A DNA stretch of 21,180 nt. Origin: a virus. Below the pieces are notes generated by a model, which worked only from the letters and a program-made list of their open reading frames with translations, made no database searches and was not told where the DNA came from. This document shows, in pieces, positions 1-6,930 of the stretch (its first letter is position 1; the number at the start of each line of letters is the position of its first letter). A program made the position numbers and the translations under genes. The stretch spans positions 1 to 21,180 of IMG/VR virus record IMGVR_UViG_3300025669_001229; one strand, written 5' to 3'.

Positions 1-75
1 CTCTCTTGCATCTGCCTTTAAGTCTTTAATGTGAGTTGCTTGCATGTGTAAAAGGTCTATATCTTTCTGACTCAT
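1..75 (-). CDS. 5' end of a leftward gene of unknown function (cut by window edge)
   Basis: Read on the minus strand, an ATG at 75-73 opens a frame that stays open for 25 codons to the window edge. It begins MSQKDIDLLHMQ and ends KADARE. A GGAG Shine-Dalgarno element (88-85 on the minus strand) lies about nine bases upstream of the ATG, which supports this start. A leftward promoter at 233-260 would provide a leader of about 150 nt. The visible part is hydrophilic and probably helical. The family cannot be recognised from 25 residues. It is transcribed away from the virion genes, so it probably belongs to a different transcription unit. Confidence 0.6.
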   Translation of the reverse strand, partial: MSQKDIDLLHMQATHIKDLKADARE

Positions 76-96
76 TGTATTTCTCCGATTCTGCAC

Positions 97-154
97 TAGC
101 GCCTAAGCGCTATCCTTACGGTCTAAGGCTCTTAGCACCTCGCTTACTCTAAGC
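97..154 (-). ncRNA. Hairpin cluster in the 5' leader of the leftward gene (attenuator-like)
   Basis: Four short inverted repeats lie almost end to end. They are TAGCGC/GCGCTA with a 4-nt loop (97-112), CCTTA/TAAGG with a 5-nt loop (114-128), CTAAG/CTTAG with a 3-nt loop (123-135), and GCTTA/TAAGC with a 3-nt loop (142-154). The second and third share bases 123-128, so they cannot form together. Mutually exclusive hairpins in a leader of about 150 nt suggest conditional control of the downstream leftward gene. It does not match any riboswitch or tRNA that I recognise. The stems are short, so this is tentative. Confidence 0.35.
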
Positions 155-232
155 TAAACTATCGGCTTACCATCGGCTTGGCTACTCTTTGCCCTATCTA
201 CCTATATTGAGAATGAACCTTGCTACACAACT

Positions 233-260
233 AGTATACCACATATTAAAGGATATGCAA
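233..260 (-). promoter_or_regulatory. Leftward sigma70-type promoter with extended -10
   Basis: On the minus strand TTGCAT (260-255) is followed after 16 bases by TATACT (238-233). The -10 is preceded by TGG, giving an extended -10 of the form TGN-TATACT. Transcription would start near 226 and run towards the ATG at 75. Confidence 0.55.
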
Positions 261-377
261 GTTTTATTAATAAATACTTGTTCTATAAGTATATATAATA
301 CCTATATATACAGAGGGTGCAATAAATGATATGTAATATATCCTTGACAAGTGTATAATAATGGTGAAATATACTAC

Positions 378-392
378 TTGATGAATCATCAA
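378..392. promoter_or_regulatory. Operator-like inverted repeat upstream of the rightward promoter
   Basis: TTGATGAATCATCAA is a perfect inverted repeat with 6-bp arms around a 3-base centre. It ends six bases before the -35 box at 399-404. A second ATCAA lies in the promoter spacer (409-413). The position fits a regulator-binding site; the regulator is not in this window. Confidence 0.4.
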
Positions 393-398
393 CATTAC

Positions 399-427
399 TT
401 GACATAACATCAAACATAGTGTATACT
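399..427 (+). promoter_or_regulatory. Rightward consensus sigma70-type promoter for the virion operon
   Basis: TTGACA (399-404) and TATACT (422-427) are separated by exactly 17 bases. Transcription would start near 434. This is the strongest promoter I can see and the natural candidate for driving terS and the downstream chain. An additional TTGACA at 344-349 also has a TATACT (370-375) but with a poor 20-base spacing. Confidence 0.65.
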
Positions 428-437
428 TATATCAGAC

Positions 438-626
438 ATGTTAATAAACAATACTACTATAAAGAGAGCACATTGGGTAGATGAGCAAGGTGGCTTTCAA
501 GTAACGTCACAGCCAGTAGTAAGGGTAGAACGTGCCAAAAGAGTCTTTTATGCCCGACTCAATGTAAATAGAGATATTAGAAAGTACATAAACATATACA
601 ACACTATAAGCAAAGAATACATCTAA
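438..626 (+). CDS. Doubtful small ORF, 62 residues, near-leaderless
   Basis: An open frame of 62 codons starts only about four bases after the predicted transcription start of the 399-427 promoter. It has no Shine-Dalgarno site, so it would have to be translated as a leaderless message or not at all. The product is basic and polar, with a central VRVERAKRVFYARLNV stretch that could be beta-rich. No signal peptide, membrane segment or known family is visible. It could equally be untranslated leader of the terminase operon. I keep it because its start coincides so closely with the predicted transcript end. Confidence 0.25.
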   Translation: MLINNTTIKRAHWVDEQGGFQVTSQPVVRVERAKRVFYARLNVNRDIRKYINIYNTISKEYI

Positions 627-777
627 AGCAGCACAAAACCAATAGGGGTATTACAAGGGTAGGCCGCTAAAAGGCTCACCACAAGCTTATAAACACTATA
701 ATTGCGGGCTACTTGAACCTCACAGCACTTCTATTAAACCCTCTTAGAAATAATAAGAATAACAATAAGGATACCTA

Positions 778-1188
778 ATGAACTTACAACAAAAGACCTT
801 CTGCTATGAGTATCTTAAGGACTTTAACGCAGTACAGGCATACAAGAGAGCTAAGTATAGTAGTAGGGGAGCAGAGCATAACGCCTATAAACTACTAAAG
901 AACCCTGATATAGACAAGCTCATACAAGAAGAGCTATCTAAGACATGGGATATGAGCAAAGACCAATGGTTACATGGACTTATAGACCTTAAGAAGCAGG
1001 CATCTAAGTACTCGGACAAGATACGATGTATGGAGTTGTACGGTAAGAGTCGTAACTACATCGGCGCTGACACCACTATTCAGAACGTCAATTACTACAG
1101 CCAAGCACTAGACAAGCTTAAGCAACGACCTATTGAGCCTATTGATACTACTAACACTAACAAGGTAGAACTACCTATTAGTGCTTAG
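778..1188 (+). CDS. terS: Terminase small subunit
   Basis: This is the DNA-recognition subunit of the packaging motor, which binds the phage packaging site and hands DNA to the large subunit. The first 60 residues match the Terminase_2-type pattern: QQKTFCYEYLKDFNAVQAY, then AKYSSRGAEHNAYKLLKNPDI, a helix-turn-helix with the conserved A-x-R/K-A-x-Y-S and LL-x-N-P positions. The remaining half is helical and polar and ends in a Thr/Asn-rich tail. Length (136 aa) is normal for the family. An AAGG Shine-Dalgarno element lies seven bases before the ATG. It is the first confident gene of the rightward operon, and terL follows after 283 bases, a larger gap than anywhere downstream. Confidence 0.85.
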   Translation: MNLQQKTFCYEYLKDFNAVQAYKRAKYSSRGAEHNAYKLLKNPDIDKLIQEELSKTWDMSKDQWLHGLIDLKKQASKYSDKIRCMELYGKSRNYIGADTTIQNVNYYSQALDKLKQRPIEPIDTTNTNKVELPISA

Positions 1189-1471
1189 ATACTATCTAAC
1201 ATAAAGTGTTGTGCTTGTGTAGTTTACATAACCCCTATTATAAGGCGGTGGACTCTAATCTTTATAAAGACATGTATTTGTGAGAGGGTGACTATGGGGT
1301 CATACCCCCCTCCCCACCCCTTGTTATGTGTATACACCCACACACAGAATTCTATAGTATTTTCATATTTACTGAGCACAAATACTAGCATTTGTTAATA
1401 ATTATTACAAACACGGTAATATTGAGTAACTTGTGCTTAGAATAACTACCTTTTGATAGGAAAGAGGGTTA
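1189..1471. other. terS-terL intergenic region with C-tract and palindrome
   Basis: This is the only sizeable gap inside the virion operon and I find no gene in it. It contains a GGGGT/ACCCC hairpin with a 3-base loop (1296-1308) running into a C-rich tract (1304-1320). Further on there is a near-perfect AT palindrome, TTGTTAATAATTATTACAA (1392-1410). A GAGGG Shine-Dalgarno element precedes terL. Packaging-start sites often lie in or near the terminase genes, so this is a candidate cos/pac or regulatory segment. The sequence alone cannot decide. Confidence 0.35.
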
Positions 1472-2923
1472 ATGAGCCTAGCACCTGAAGAGAAGAAGAT
1501 ATGGGAAGATAGAGTTTCCCTATGGTCTACATCTGTATATGACTTTGCTATGGATGTGTTTCCTCATTTTCTCTTTAAGTCTGTTGCGCCATTCCATAAA
1601 GATATATATAGAGAACTACCCCTACACCCCTATCTTGCAATAGAGGCCTTTCGTGGTAGTGCTAAGAGTACAATCAATCTAATCATCTACCCAATATGGC
1701 ACAGTATCTTCCGTAAGGCGGGGGACATTAGCTTACTGAGTAAGAGTGAAGAATTCGTAGTAAATGAGATAGCCCGCAAGATTAAGGCTGAATTTGAGAA
1801 CAACACCTATCTACAGATGCTTGGTGTAGGCCCCACTAAGAAATGGAGTGAGACCTACTTCGTCATTAACAATGGTATTGCCTTTGAGAGTGGTGGTATA
1901 TCTGGTCAGCTACGTGGTGGTCGCAGGGGTCTAATTGCACTAGATGACCTTGAGGATGAAGAAACAGCCATATCTGAAGACCAGAGGGATAAGCTACGTA
2001 GGCGTATTAATAAAGAGTTAATACCTAAGCTTTTACCAAACTCTCAGATGGTCTATTTGGGTACACCAGTGCACATGCTCTGTTACTTAAGGCAGTTACT
2101 AGAGACTCCTGATAATGGTTGGCATAAGATGAGGTATCCAGCCTACAAGGATAACATGGAGGAGGAGGGGCATGAGACATGGGCTGATATGTTCCCCCAT
2201 TCACGTCTACAGGAGATGAAGAAGATTATGGGAAGCAATGCCTTTGCCGCTGAGATGCTCTGTAACCCCCTCTCCAGTGCAGATATACCCATTAAGGAGA
2301 AGCATCTAAGATATTGGACTGAACTACCCAAGCAGTATAGCTGTGTAATAGCGGTAGACCCCGCATATAGTGAAGATGAGAACGCTGACTACAAGACTGC
2401 CAGTGTTATTGCGATAGACCAGAACAATAATAGGTACCTAATAGATTATGTACGTAACCACGCCCCCACAGGTGAGTTCATTGATGCCATATTGAACCTA
2501 TACCTACGTTATAAGGGCATTATTACAGGAGTTGGTCTTCCAAAGGGTGGTGGAGATAGGGAATTCTTCTCTTCCTTCCTAAAGAAGCTCGATGAACGTC
2601 GTTTACAGGAGGTTCCTATACAGGAACTGAAGAATACCATGCGCTCTGCTACTGGTCAGAGTGTGCGTAACAAGAAAGCACGTATTACTGCCTCCCTACA
2701 GCATCTCTTTGAGCAGGGTAAGTATTATATACACGCTAATCACACTGAAGCCCGTGATGAGATACTAACTATTGGTCAATCTAAACATGATGACATAGTA
2801 GATACCATGGCCTATGCGGAGCAGATACTACAACCAGTCTATTTCGATACAAACCAGCACGAGAAGGACTTTGAAGAGGAAGCTGCAACAGCCTTTCACG
2901 GAGATACGGGGTACGGAATTTGA
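1472..2923 (+). CDS. terL: Terminase large subunit (packaging ATPase/nuclease)
   Basis: This is the motor ATPase that translocates DNA into the prohead and the nuclease that cuts concatemers. The N-terminal ATPase has a Walker A-like AFRGSAKST (residues 59-67), a Walker B region LIALDDLEDEE (154-164) and a coupling motif LGTP (196-199). The C-terminal RNase H-like nuclease begins at VIAVDPAYSEDE (292-303, acidic D296) and contains a second acidic cluster KHDDIVD (438-444). Length (483 aa) and domain order are standard and both active sites look intact. The next gene starts within its stop codon (TTGA overlap at 2920-2923), implying translational coupling. Confidence 0.93.
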   Translation: MSLAPEEKKIWEDRVSLWSTSVYDFAMDVFPHFLFKSVAPFHKDIYRELPLHPYLAIEAFRGSAKSTINLIIYPIWHSIFRKAGDISLLSKSEEFVVNEIARKIKAEFENNTYLQMLGVGPTKKWSETYFVINNGIAFESGGISGQLRGGRRGLIALDDLEDEETAISEDQRDKLRRRINKELIPKLLPNSQMVYLGTPVHMLCYLRQLLETPDNGWHKMRYPAYKDNMEEEGHETWADMFPHSRLQEMKKIMGSNAFAAEMLCNPLSSADIPIKEKHLRYWTELPKQYSCVIAVDPAYSEDENADYKTASVIAIDQNNNRYLIDYVRNHAPTGEFIDAILNLYLRYKGIITGVGLPKGGGDREFFSSFLKKLDERRLQEVPIQELKNTMRSATGQSVRNKKARITASLQHLFEQGKYYIHANHTEARDEILTIGQSKHDDIVDTMAYAEQILQPVYFDTNQHEKDFEEEAATAFHGDTGYGI

Positions 2924-4296
2924 AGGTGCTATTTTTGTATCCGAATGTGGGCACGGAATTGCGGATTCCCCTTGCAATCTCTATCCTTATTGCTTCTCTT
3001 CGTAAGGCAAGACACGAAGTACAGCTTTTCGATACAACTTTCTACGGTGAGTTTCACACAGATAATGAAGTTATGGTTAAGATGGGCACTCATAAGGGCA
3101 CTAACCTTAACGCCCTTGTTGGTGAAACTAAACGGATTGATGTAAAAGATGCACTGACTGATGTAATCAGTGACTTTAACCCAGACATCATATGTGTATC
3201 CCTTGTGGAGAGAAACTTCCACACCGCAAAGGAACTATTGAGTGATGTGGACGTACCAGTATTGGCGGGTGGCATAATGCCAACCATTGCCACAGATTAT
3301 GTACTAAAGCAGTATTGGGTGGATATGGTATGTGTAGGAGAGGGCGAGAATGCCCTCGTAGACTACTTGGAGACCCTTAACCCCCTCACACCCAACATAT
3401 GGAGTGAGAAGCTGCATAACCCCCTTAGACCCCTTATAGACCTTGATGATGTACCTGAACAGGATTGGACAGATTTTGATGAGAGACATCTACTGAAGCC
3501 CTTTATGGGTAAAGTCTATAGAGGTGGTGCTTTTGAGTTTTCCAGGGGGTGCTTTAAATCTTGTACCTTCTGTGTTGCCCCTAAATTAAGGGAAGTCCAG
3601 AAAGGGTTGGGTTGCTACCACAGGACTAAGGCCCCCCAAACTCTCATTAGAGAGATAGAGCACAAGATAGATGACTATGACTTAACGATGCTTTCCTTTA
3701 GCGACACGGACTTCCTTGCGGGTGTACATAAGCCTACTATGGGGGAGTTCCTATCAATGTATGCAAAAAGGTTTAAGCTACCCTTCACCATGCAGACATC
3801 CGTATCCAAGCTACTGGATGAGGATGTGCTGGAGTTACTGCGGAAGTCACAGTGCTGTGCAGTGAGTGTTGGTGTGGAGAGTGGTAGCCGTAGAATACAA
3901 AAGGATGTTCTGGGAAAGGTCATACCAGAGGAAATGATAAAGAAGGCTTTTGACCTATGTAGAAAACACAAGATACGGGTGACGGCAAACTATATGGTTG
4001 GTCTCCCCTACGAGACTGAAGATGATGTCCGAAAGACCATACAGCTAAACCGCCTCATAAATCCCCCCTCGGTGGCCGTCACCTTCTTTACTCCATTTAT
4101 AGGAACTAAGCTGTATGATGTTTGTATTAAGGAGGGGTTCTACCAACCGTTTGAGGGTAAGAACCAAGAGAACGTATATGATTACCCACCACTTAACATG
4201 CCTGGGATGTCCCAGAATAAAATCAAAAGCCTAGTAGAGGAGTTTGTAATGGAGTTCAACAAATACCAAGAGGATTTTAATATAATCAATGGCTAA
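2920..4296 (+). CDS. B12-binding-type radical SAM enzyme inserted between terL and portal
   Basis: Residues 1-150 form a cobalamin-binding-like Rossmann domain (LFLYPNVGTELRIP, then NPDIICVSL, VLAGGIMPT and VGEGENALVDYLE), without an obvious DxHxxG histidine motif. The radical SAM core follows, with the 4Fe-4S motif C211-x3-C215-x2-C218 (RGCFKSCTFC). The barrel signatures SVGVESGSRRIQKDVLGK and VTANYMVGLPYETEDDV are also present. Such enzymes generate a 5'-deoxyadenosyl radical and perform methylations, rearrangements or cyclisations on varied substrates, so the reaction cannot be assigned. Length (458 aa) and motifs are complete. The start is a TTG overlapping the terL stop by 4 bases, and the 3' end overlaps portal by 8 bases, so it is built into the virion operon. 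It may serve the downstream sugar block or modify a virion component (inference). Confidence 0.85.
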   Translation: MKVLFLYPNVGTELRIPLAISILIASLRKARHEVQLFDTTFYGEFHTDNEVMVKMGTHKGTNLNALVGETKRIDVKDALTDVISDFNPDIICVSLVERNFHTAKELLSDVDVPVLAGGIMPTIATDYVLKQYWVDMVCVGEGENALVDYLETLNPLTPNIWSEKLHNPLRPLIDLDDVPEQDWTDFDERHLLKPFMGKVYRGGAFEFSRGCFKSCTFCVAPKLREVQKGLGCYHRTKAPQTLIREIEHKIDDYDLTMLSFSDTDFLAGVHKPTMGEFLSMYAKRFKLPFTMQTSVSKLLDEDVLELLRKSQCCAVSVGVESGSRRIQKDVLGKVIPEEMIKKAFDLCRKHKIRVTANYMVGLPYETEDDVRKTIQLNRLINPPSVAVTFFTPFIGTKLYDVCIKEGFYQPFEGKNQENVYDYPPLNMPGMSQNKIKSLVEEFVMEFNKYQEDFNIING

Positions 4297-6430
4297 AAGA
4301 ACTAAGAAAATGACTCAAAAGGAAGAAGCACTCTACGACATAATCGCAAATGACGTGGAGGAAACAAAGGCTAATACGGACGTTTGGCGTAATGACCATG
4401 ATAAGTGGTATAGGTTAAGGTTCCGCATAAAGAAGGCCAAGTCCTTTCCTTTTGTCGGATGCAGTAATCTACGTCTTCCCACTATTGAGACATATATACG
4501 TAAAGCCAAAGCAGCCCTCATTGGTATCTATGCGAACATAAAGCCCCGTATGCAAGTAGTACCCCAGAGTGGGGAAGCAGTAAAGAGTGCAGGTAACGTG
4601 GAGAAGTTTCTTGACTACCTTGCAGACTACCACATAATGCTCATGAACAAACTCGTACTCTGTTGCGATAAGATGTTGGAGAAGGGGTTTACTCTCATGA
4701 AGGTTACATGGCGCATGGAGAGTAGAGCGTATGAGGAAGTAATTGATGCAGGAGAGCTTGCACCAGAAGAAGTGGATGTACTGCTTAACCTCGCAGTACC
4801 CATGGAACAAATACTACCCATGGCAATTAAGAAGCTTGATGTGGATACTTCAGAGACAGTTGTTGAGGATAACATAGTTGCCCTAGAGAAGGGAATTGGA
4901 GAACTACGTGCGGGTAAGACCAAGGTAACTGTAAAGCTAGAGGATGAGCTATACAATGCCCCCGATGTCTATGTCTGTGACCCAGGTAGCATATATGTAC
5001 CTTCTGATGCGGGGCATGATGTACAAGACCTTAGATGGATATGTGAAGAATACTATGAGTCCATTGGTCAGCTTAAAGATAAAGCTCGTAATGGTATACT
5101 TGATGAGGATGCCGTACAAACCATAACTGATTCCAAGAATGGTAAGCCCAGTGATTCCACAGATAAGGACGAAGACAAGACAATAGAAGCAACCAAGGAT
5201 GAGAGGGAAGGTATTGATAAGGCTGGCAATCAGTCAGAGCAGATAAAGATATGGGAGATGTATAAATACTACTCCCCTAAAGAGGGAGAGCCTGAGCAGA
5301 AGTGGCAGTTTATACTTGCCCCTGATTTTAGACTTATCCTTAAAAAGCAGGTGTGTCCCTATGACCACAAGAAATACCCCTTTATTAGATTCGCTACAGA
5401 AATCATTGATAACCGTTGGTTTGCTCCACGTGGTATACCTCAACATCTTGAGGATGTCTCTAAGGAGATTGATGCACAACATAACCAGAAGATAGATAAC
5501 CAGACCATACGCAATGCACCCATGTTCAAGTTCCGCAGTGGTATAGTCAATCCCAAGCTAGTGAGATTCATACCAGGTCAGGGTATACCTGTATATGGTA
5601 TGAACCCGCTTGATGACTCAATTAAGCTCATGGATAACTCCAATGCAAATACGGAGTTCTCCTATGAACGTGAAGAGATGATTCTAAAGACCACAATACA
5701 GGAGTATCTCGGTCAGGTTGATTACTCACTACAGTCCATGATAAATAAGAGGCAGCCACGAACAGCGAGTGAAGTTGGTATGCAAGCTCAGGCAGCTAAC
5801 CAGGTCTTCTCACTTGATGCCTCCATGTGGACAGGTGCCGTTGCAGACCTATTTATGCAGATACTACAGCTATGTCAGCAGTACATGCCTGAGAGAGTAT
5901 ATGCTACGGTAGTCGGACAGGATGACCTTGAACCCATCCAGCTCTCCCGTGATGATATACAGGGTAAGTACCACATAGTATGCCGTGGTAATGATATGAA
6001 CACTAACCCCATGGTGAGGGCACAGAAGTCTGCTCTTAGGGTACAGACACTGGTTAATCCACTTATGCTGGAGACTGGTGTTATTACACCACCTAATGTA
6101 TATAACATACTTAAAAGATATATGCAAGATGAAGGCGAGGTTGGTTGGAAAGAGATGATAACTCAGCCCAAGCCACCTGAGCCACCACAACCCCCTCCAC
6201 CTGGTACAATAATCACACCAGGCTACGATGAGCTTACAGACGCTGAACAGGCACAGGTTCTTACTTCTATTGGAGTTAAACCTGACGCTCAAGGTAGATT
6301 GTTGGAGAAACAGGATGAGAGGGAAGATGAACAGCATGAACAAGCTATGGGGATAGCGGATAAGATAATAAAAATGAGGGGGATGAAGAATGCCGAGAAA
6401 GCCAAGAAAGAGGGCACCAAGAAAGGTTAA
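4289..6430 (+). CDS. Portal protein
   Basis: This is the dodecameric ring at the capsid vertex through which DNA enters and leaves. The call rests on size (713 aa, like P22-type portals of about 725 aa), position after the terminase and before scaffold and capsid, and sequence character. The start has a helical N-terminal clip/wing region, with NLRLPTIETYIRKAKAAL and FLDYLADYH. A loop rich in charged residues around 285-325 may be exposed. The stem/crown region contains QHLEDVSKEIDAQHNQKIDN and EYLGQVDYSLQSMINKRQPRTASEVG. The C-terminal part has a Pro-rich linker (PKPPEPPQPPPPG) and then a charged helical tail that may form a barrel. The ATG overlaps the radical SAM gene by 8 bases. Confidence 0.82.
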   Translation: MAKRTKKMTQKEEALYDIIANDVEETKANTDVWRNDHDKWYRLRFRIKKAKSFPFVGCSNLRLPTIETYIRKAKAALIGIYANIKPRMQVVPQSGEAVKSAGNVEKFLDYLADYHIMLMNKLVLCCDKMLEKGFTLMKVTWRMESRAYEEVIDAGELAPEEVDVLLNLAVPMEQILPMAIKKLDVDTSETVVEDNIVALEKGIGELRAGKTKVTVKLEDELYNAPDVYVCDPGSIYVPSDAGHDVQDLRWICEEYYESIGQLKDKARNGILDEDAVQTITDSKNGKPSDSTDKDEDKTIEATKDEREGIDKAGNQSEQIKIWEMYKYYSPKEGEPEQKWQFILAPDFRLILKKQVCPYDHKKYPFIRFATEIIDNRWFAPRGIPQHLEDVSKEIDAQHNQKIDNQTIRNAPMFKFRSGIVNPKLVRFIPGQGIPVYGMNPLDDSIKLMDNSNANTEFSYEREEMILKTTIQEYLGQVDYSLQSMINKRQPRTASEVGMQAQAANQVFSLDASMWTGAVADLFMQILQLCQQYMPERVYATVVGQDDLEPIQLSRDDIQGKYHIVCRGNDMNTNPMVRAQKSALRVQTLVNPLMLETGVITPPNVYNILKRYMQDEGEVGWKEMITQPKPPEPPQPPPPGTIITPGYDELTDAEQAQVLTSIGVKPDAQGRLLEKQDEREDEQHEQAMGIADKIIKMRGMKNAEKAKKEGTKKG

Positions 6431-6773
6431 GCAAAAGCTCGTTACTAAGGCTCCTACTATAGAGTATAAAGAGAACAAGGAGCTTAACGAGTACGTGCAG
6501 GAGGCTAGTGAGGTAAGGCAATTAACCTCCATGGCTGGTTGGGCAATACTTGAGAGGGATATAAAAGTCTATAGGGAGACTATTATAAACAAGCTGGCAT
6601 ATCTTCACCCTGATAGACCAGAGTTCTATGAGGCCAGGCTACTATTCCAGGCTTCAGACAAACTACTATCCCTGGTGAATGACTACGAAGCAAATAGAGA
6701 TAAGATGATAGAGTTTTTAAACAAGCTGGAAAATCCAGCCTTGGCAGTAGCACTAGACGTAGATACGGAATAA
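6390..6773 (+). CDS. Small helical virion-region protein of unknown function
   Basis: A 127-residue protein overlaps the end of portal by 41 bases. Its GAGGGGG Shine-Dalgarno element (6376-6382) lies seven bases before the ATG, inside the portal gene. The first 20 residues are strongly basic (PRKPRKRAPRKVKQKLVTK). The rest is predicted helical and partly heptad-like (ASEVRQLTSMAGWAILERDI, then DKLLSLVNDYEANRDKMIEFLNKLE). There is no signal peptide or membrane segment. The basic arm suggests contact with DNA or with the acidic scaffold, but I do not recognise the family. Its position between portal and scaffold suggests a role in head assembly. Confidence 0.7.
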   Translation: MPRKPRKRAPRKVKQKLVTKAPTIEYKENKELNEYVQEASEVRQLTSMAGWAILERDIKVYRETIINKLAYLHPDRPEFYEARLLFQASDKLLSLVNDYEANRDKMIEFLNKLENPALAVALDVDTE

Positions 6774-6784
6774 TAGGAGGATTT

Positions 6785-6892
6785 ATGGCAAGAAAGGGAG
6801 CTTGCGGGGGTCGACCGAGGGTAGGAAAAGTAGGAGACCCTAAACCGAGACGTGGAAGAAGACGTGGACGTAGACGAAATAGAAGAAGTTAA
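6785..6892 (+). CDS. Protamine-like Arg-rich 35-residue protein
   Basis: A short gene with a perfect AGGAGG Shine-Dalgarno (6775-6780) four bases before its ATG encodes 35 residues. Of these, 13 are Arg and 3 are Lys, with a single acidic residue (D18). The N-terminal half is Gly-rich (MARKGACGGRPRVGKVGD). The C-terminal half is almost entirely arginine clusters (PKPRRGRRRGRRRNRRS). The composition resembles protamines and viral core peptides that neutralise packaged DNA, which is an analogy only. Other options are an RNA-binding or scaffold-interacting peptide. It lies between portal and scaffold with gaps of 11 and 38 bases and is easily missed by gene callers because of its length. Confidence 0.7.
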   Translation: MARKGACGGRPRVGKVGDPKPRRGRRRGRRRNRRS

Positions 6893-6930
6893 ACGTAAGC
6901 CCTGGTAGGGTTAAAATCAAAGGAGAATTA

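Larger units (their letters stand above)
76..437. promoter_or_regulatory. Divergent regulatory region between the leftward gene and the virion operon
   Basis: No convincing coding sequence is present here. The left part (76-230) is the putative leader of the leftward gene and carries short hairpins and an imperfect 11-bp direct repeat (161-171 and 172-182, both starting ATCGGCTT). The middle (230-345) is very AT-rich. The right part contains TTGACA at 344-349 and at 399-404 and an inverted repeat at 378-392. The arrangement, with opposed promoters over about 200 bases, looks like a regulatory hub. Confidence 0.55.

Noticed and set aside
90-230. Possible tRNA or riboswitch in the hairpin-rich leader
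   Set aside because: No cloverleaf, no T-loop GTTCRA pattern and no riboswitch motif that I recognise. Only short stems are seen, so it is reported as an attenuator-like leader.
344-375. Second rightward promoter using TTGACA 344-349 and TATACT 370-375
   Set aside because: The spacing is 20 bases, too long for a good promoter. It may be a relic or part of the regulatory region, so I did not list it as a feature.
1304-1320. G-quadruplex on the minus strand of the C-tract
   Set aside because: Only three separate G-runs are present, so a stable intramolecular three-tier quadruplex is not supported.
5870-6532. 220-residue open frame on the minus strand
   Set aside because: It lies antisense to portal and the following gene, has no ribosome site and a low-complexity hydrophobic translation. 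It is a shadow of the real genes.
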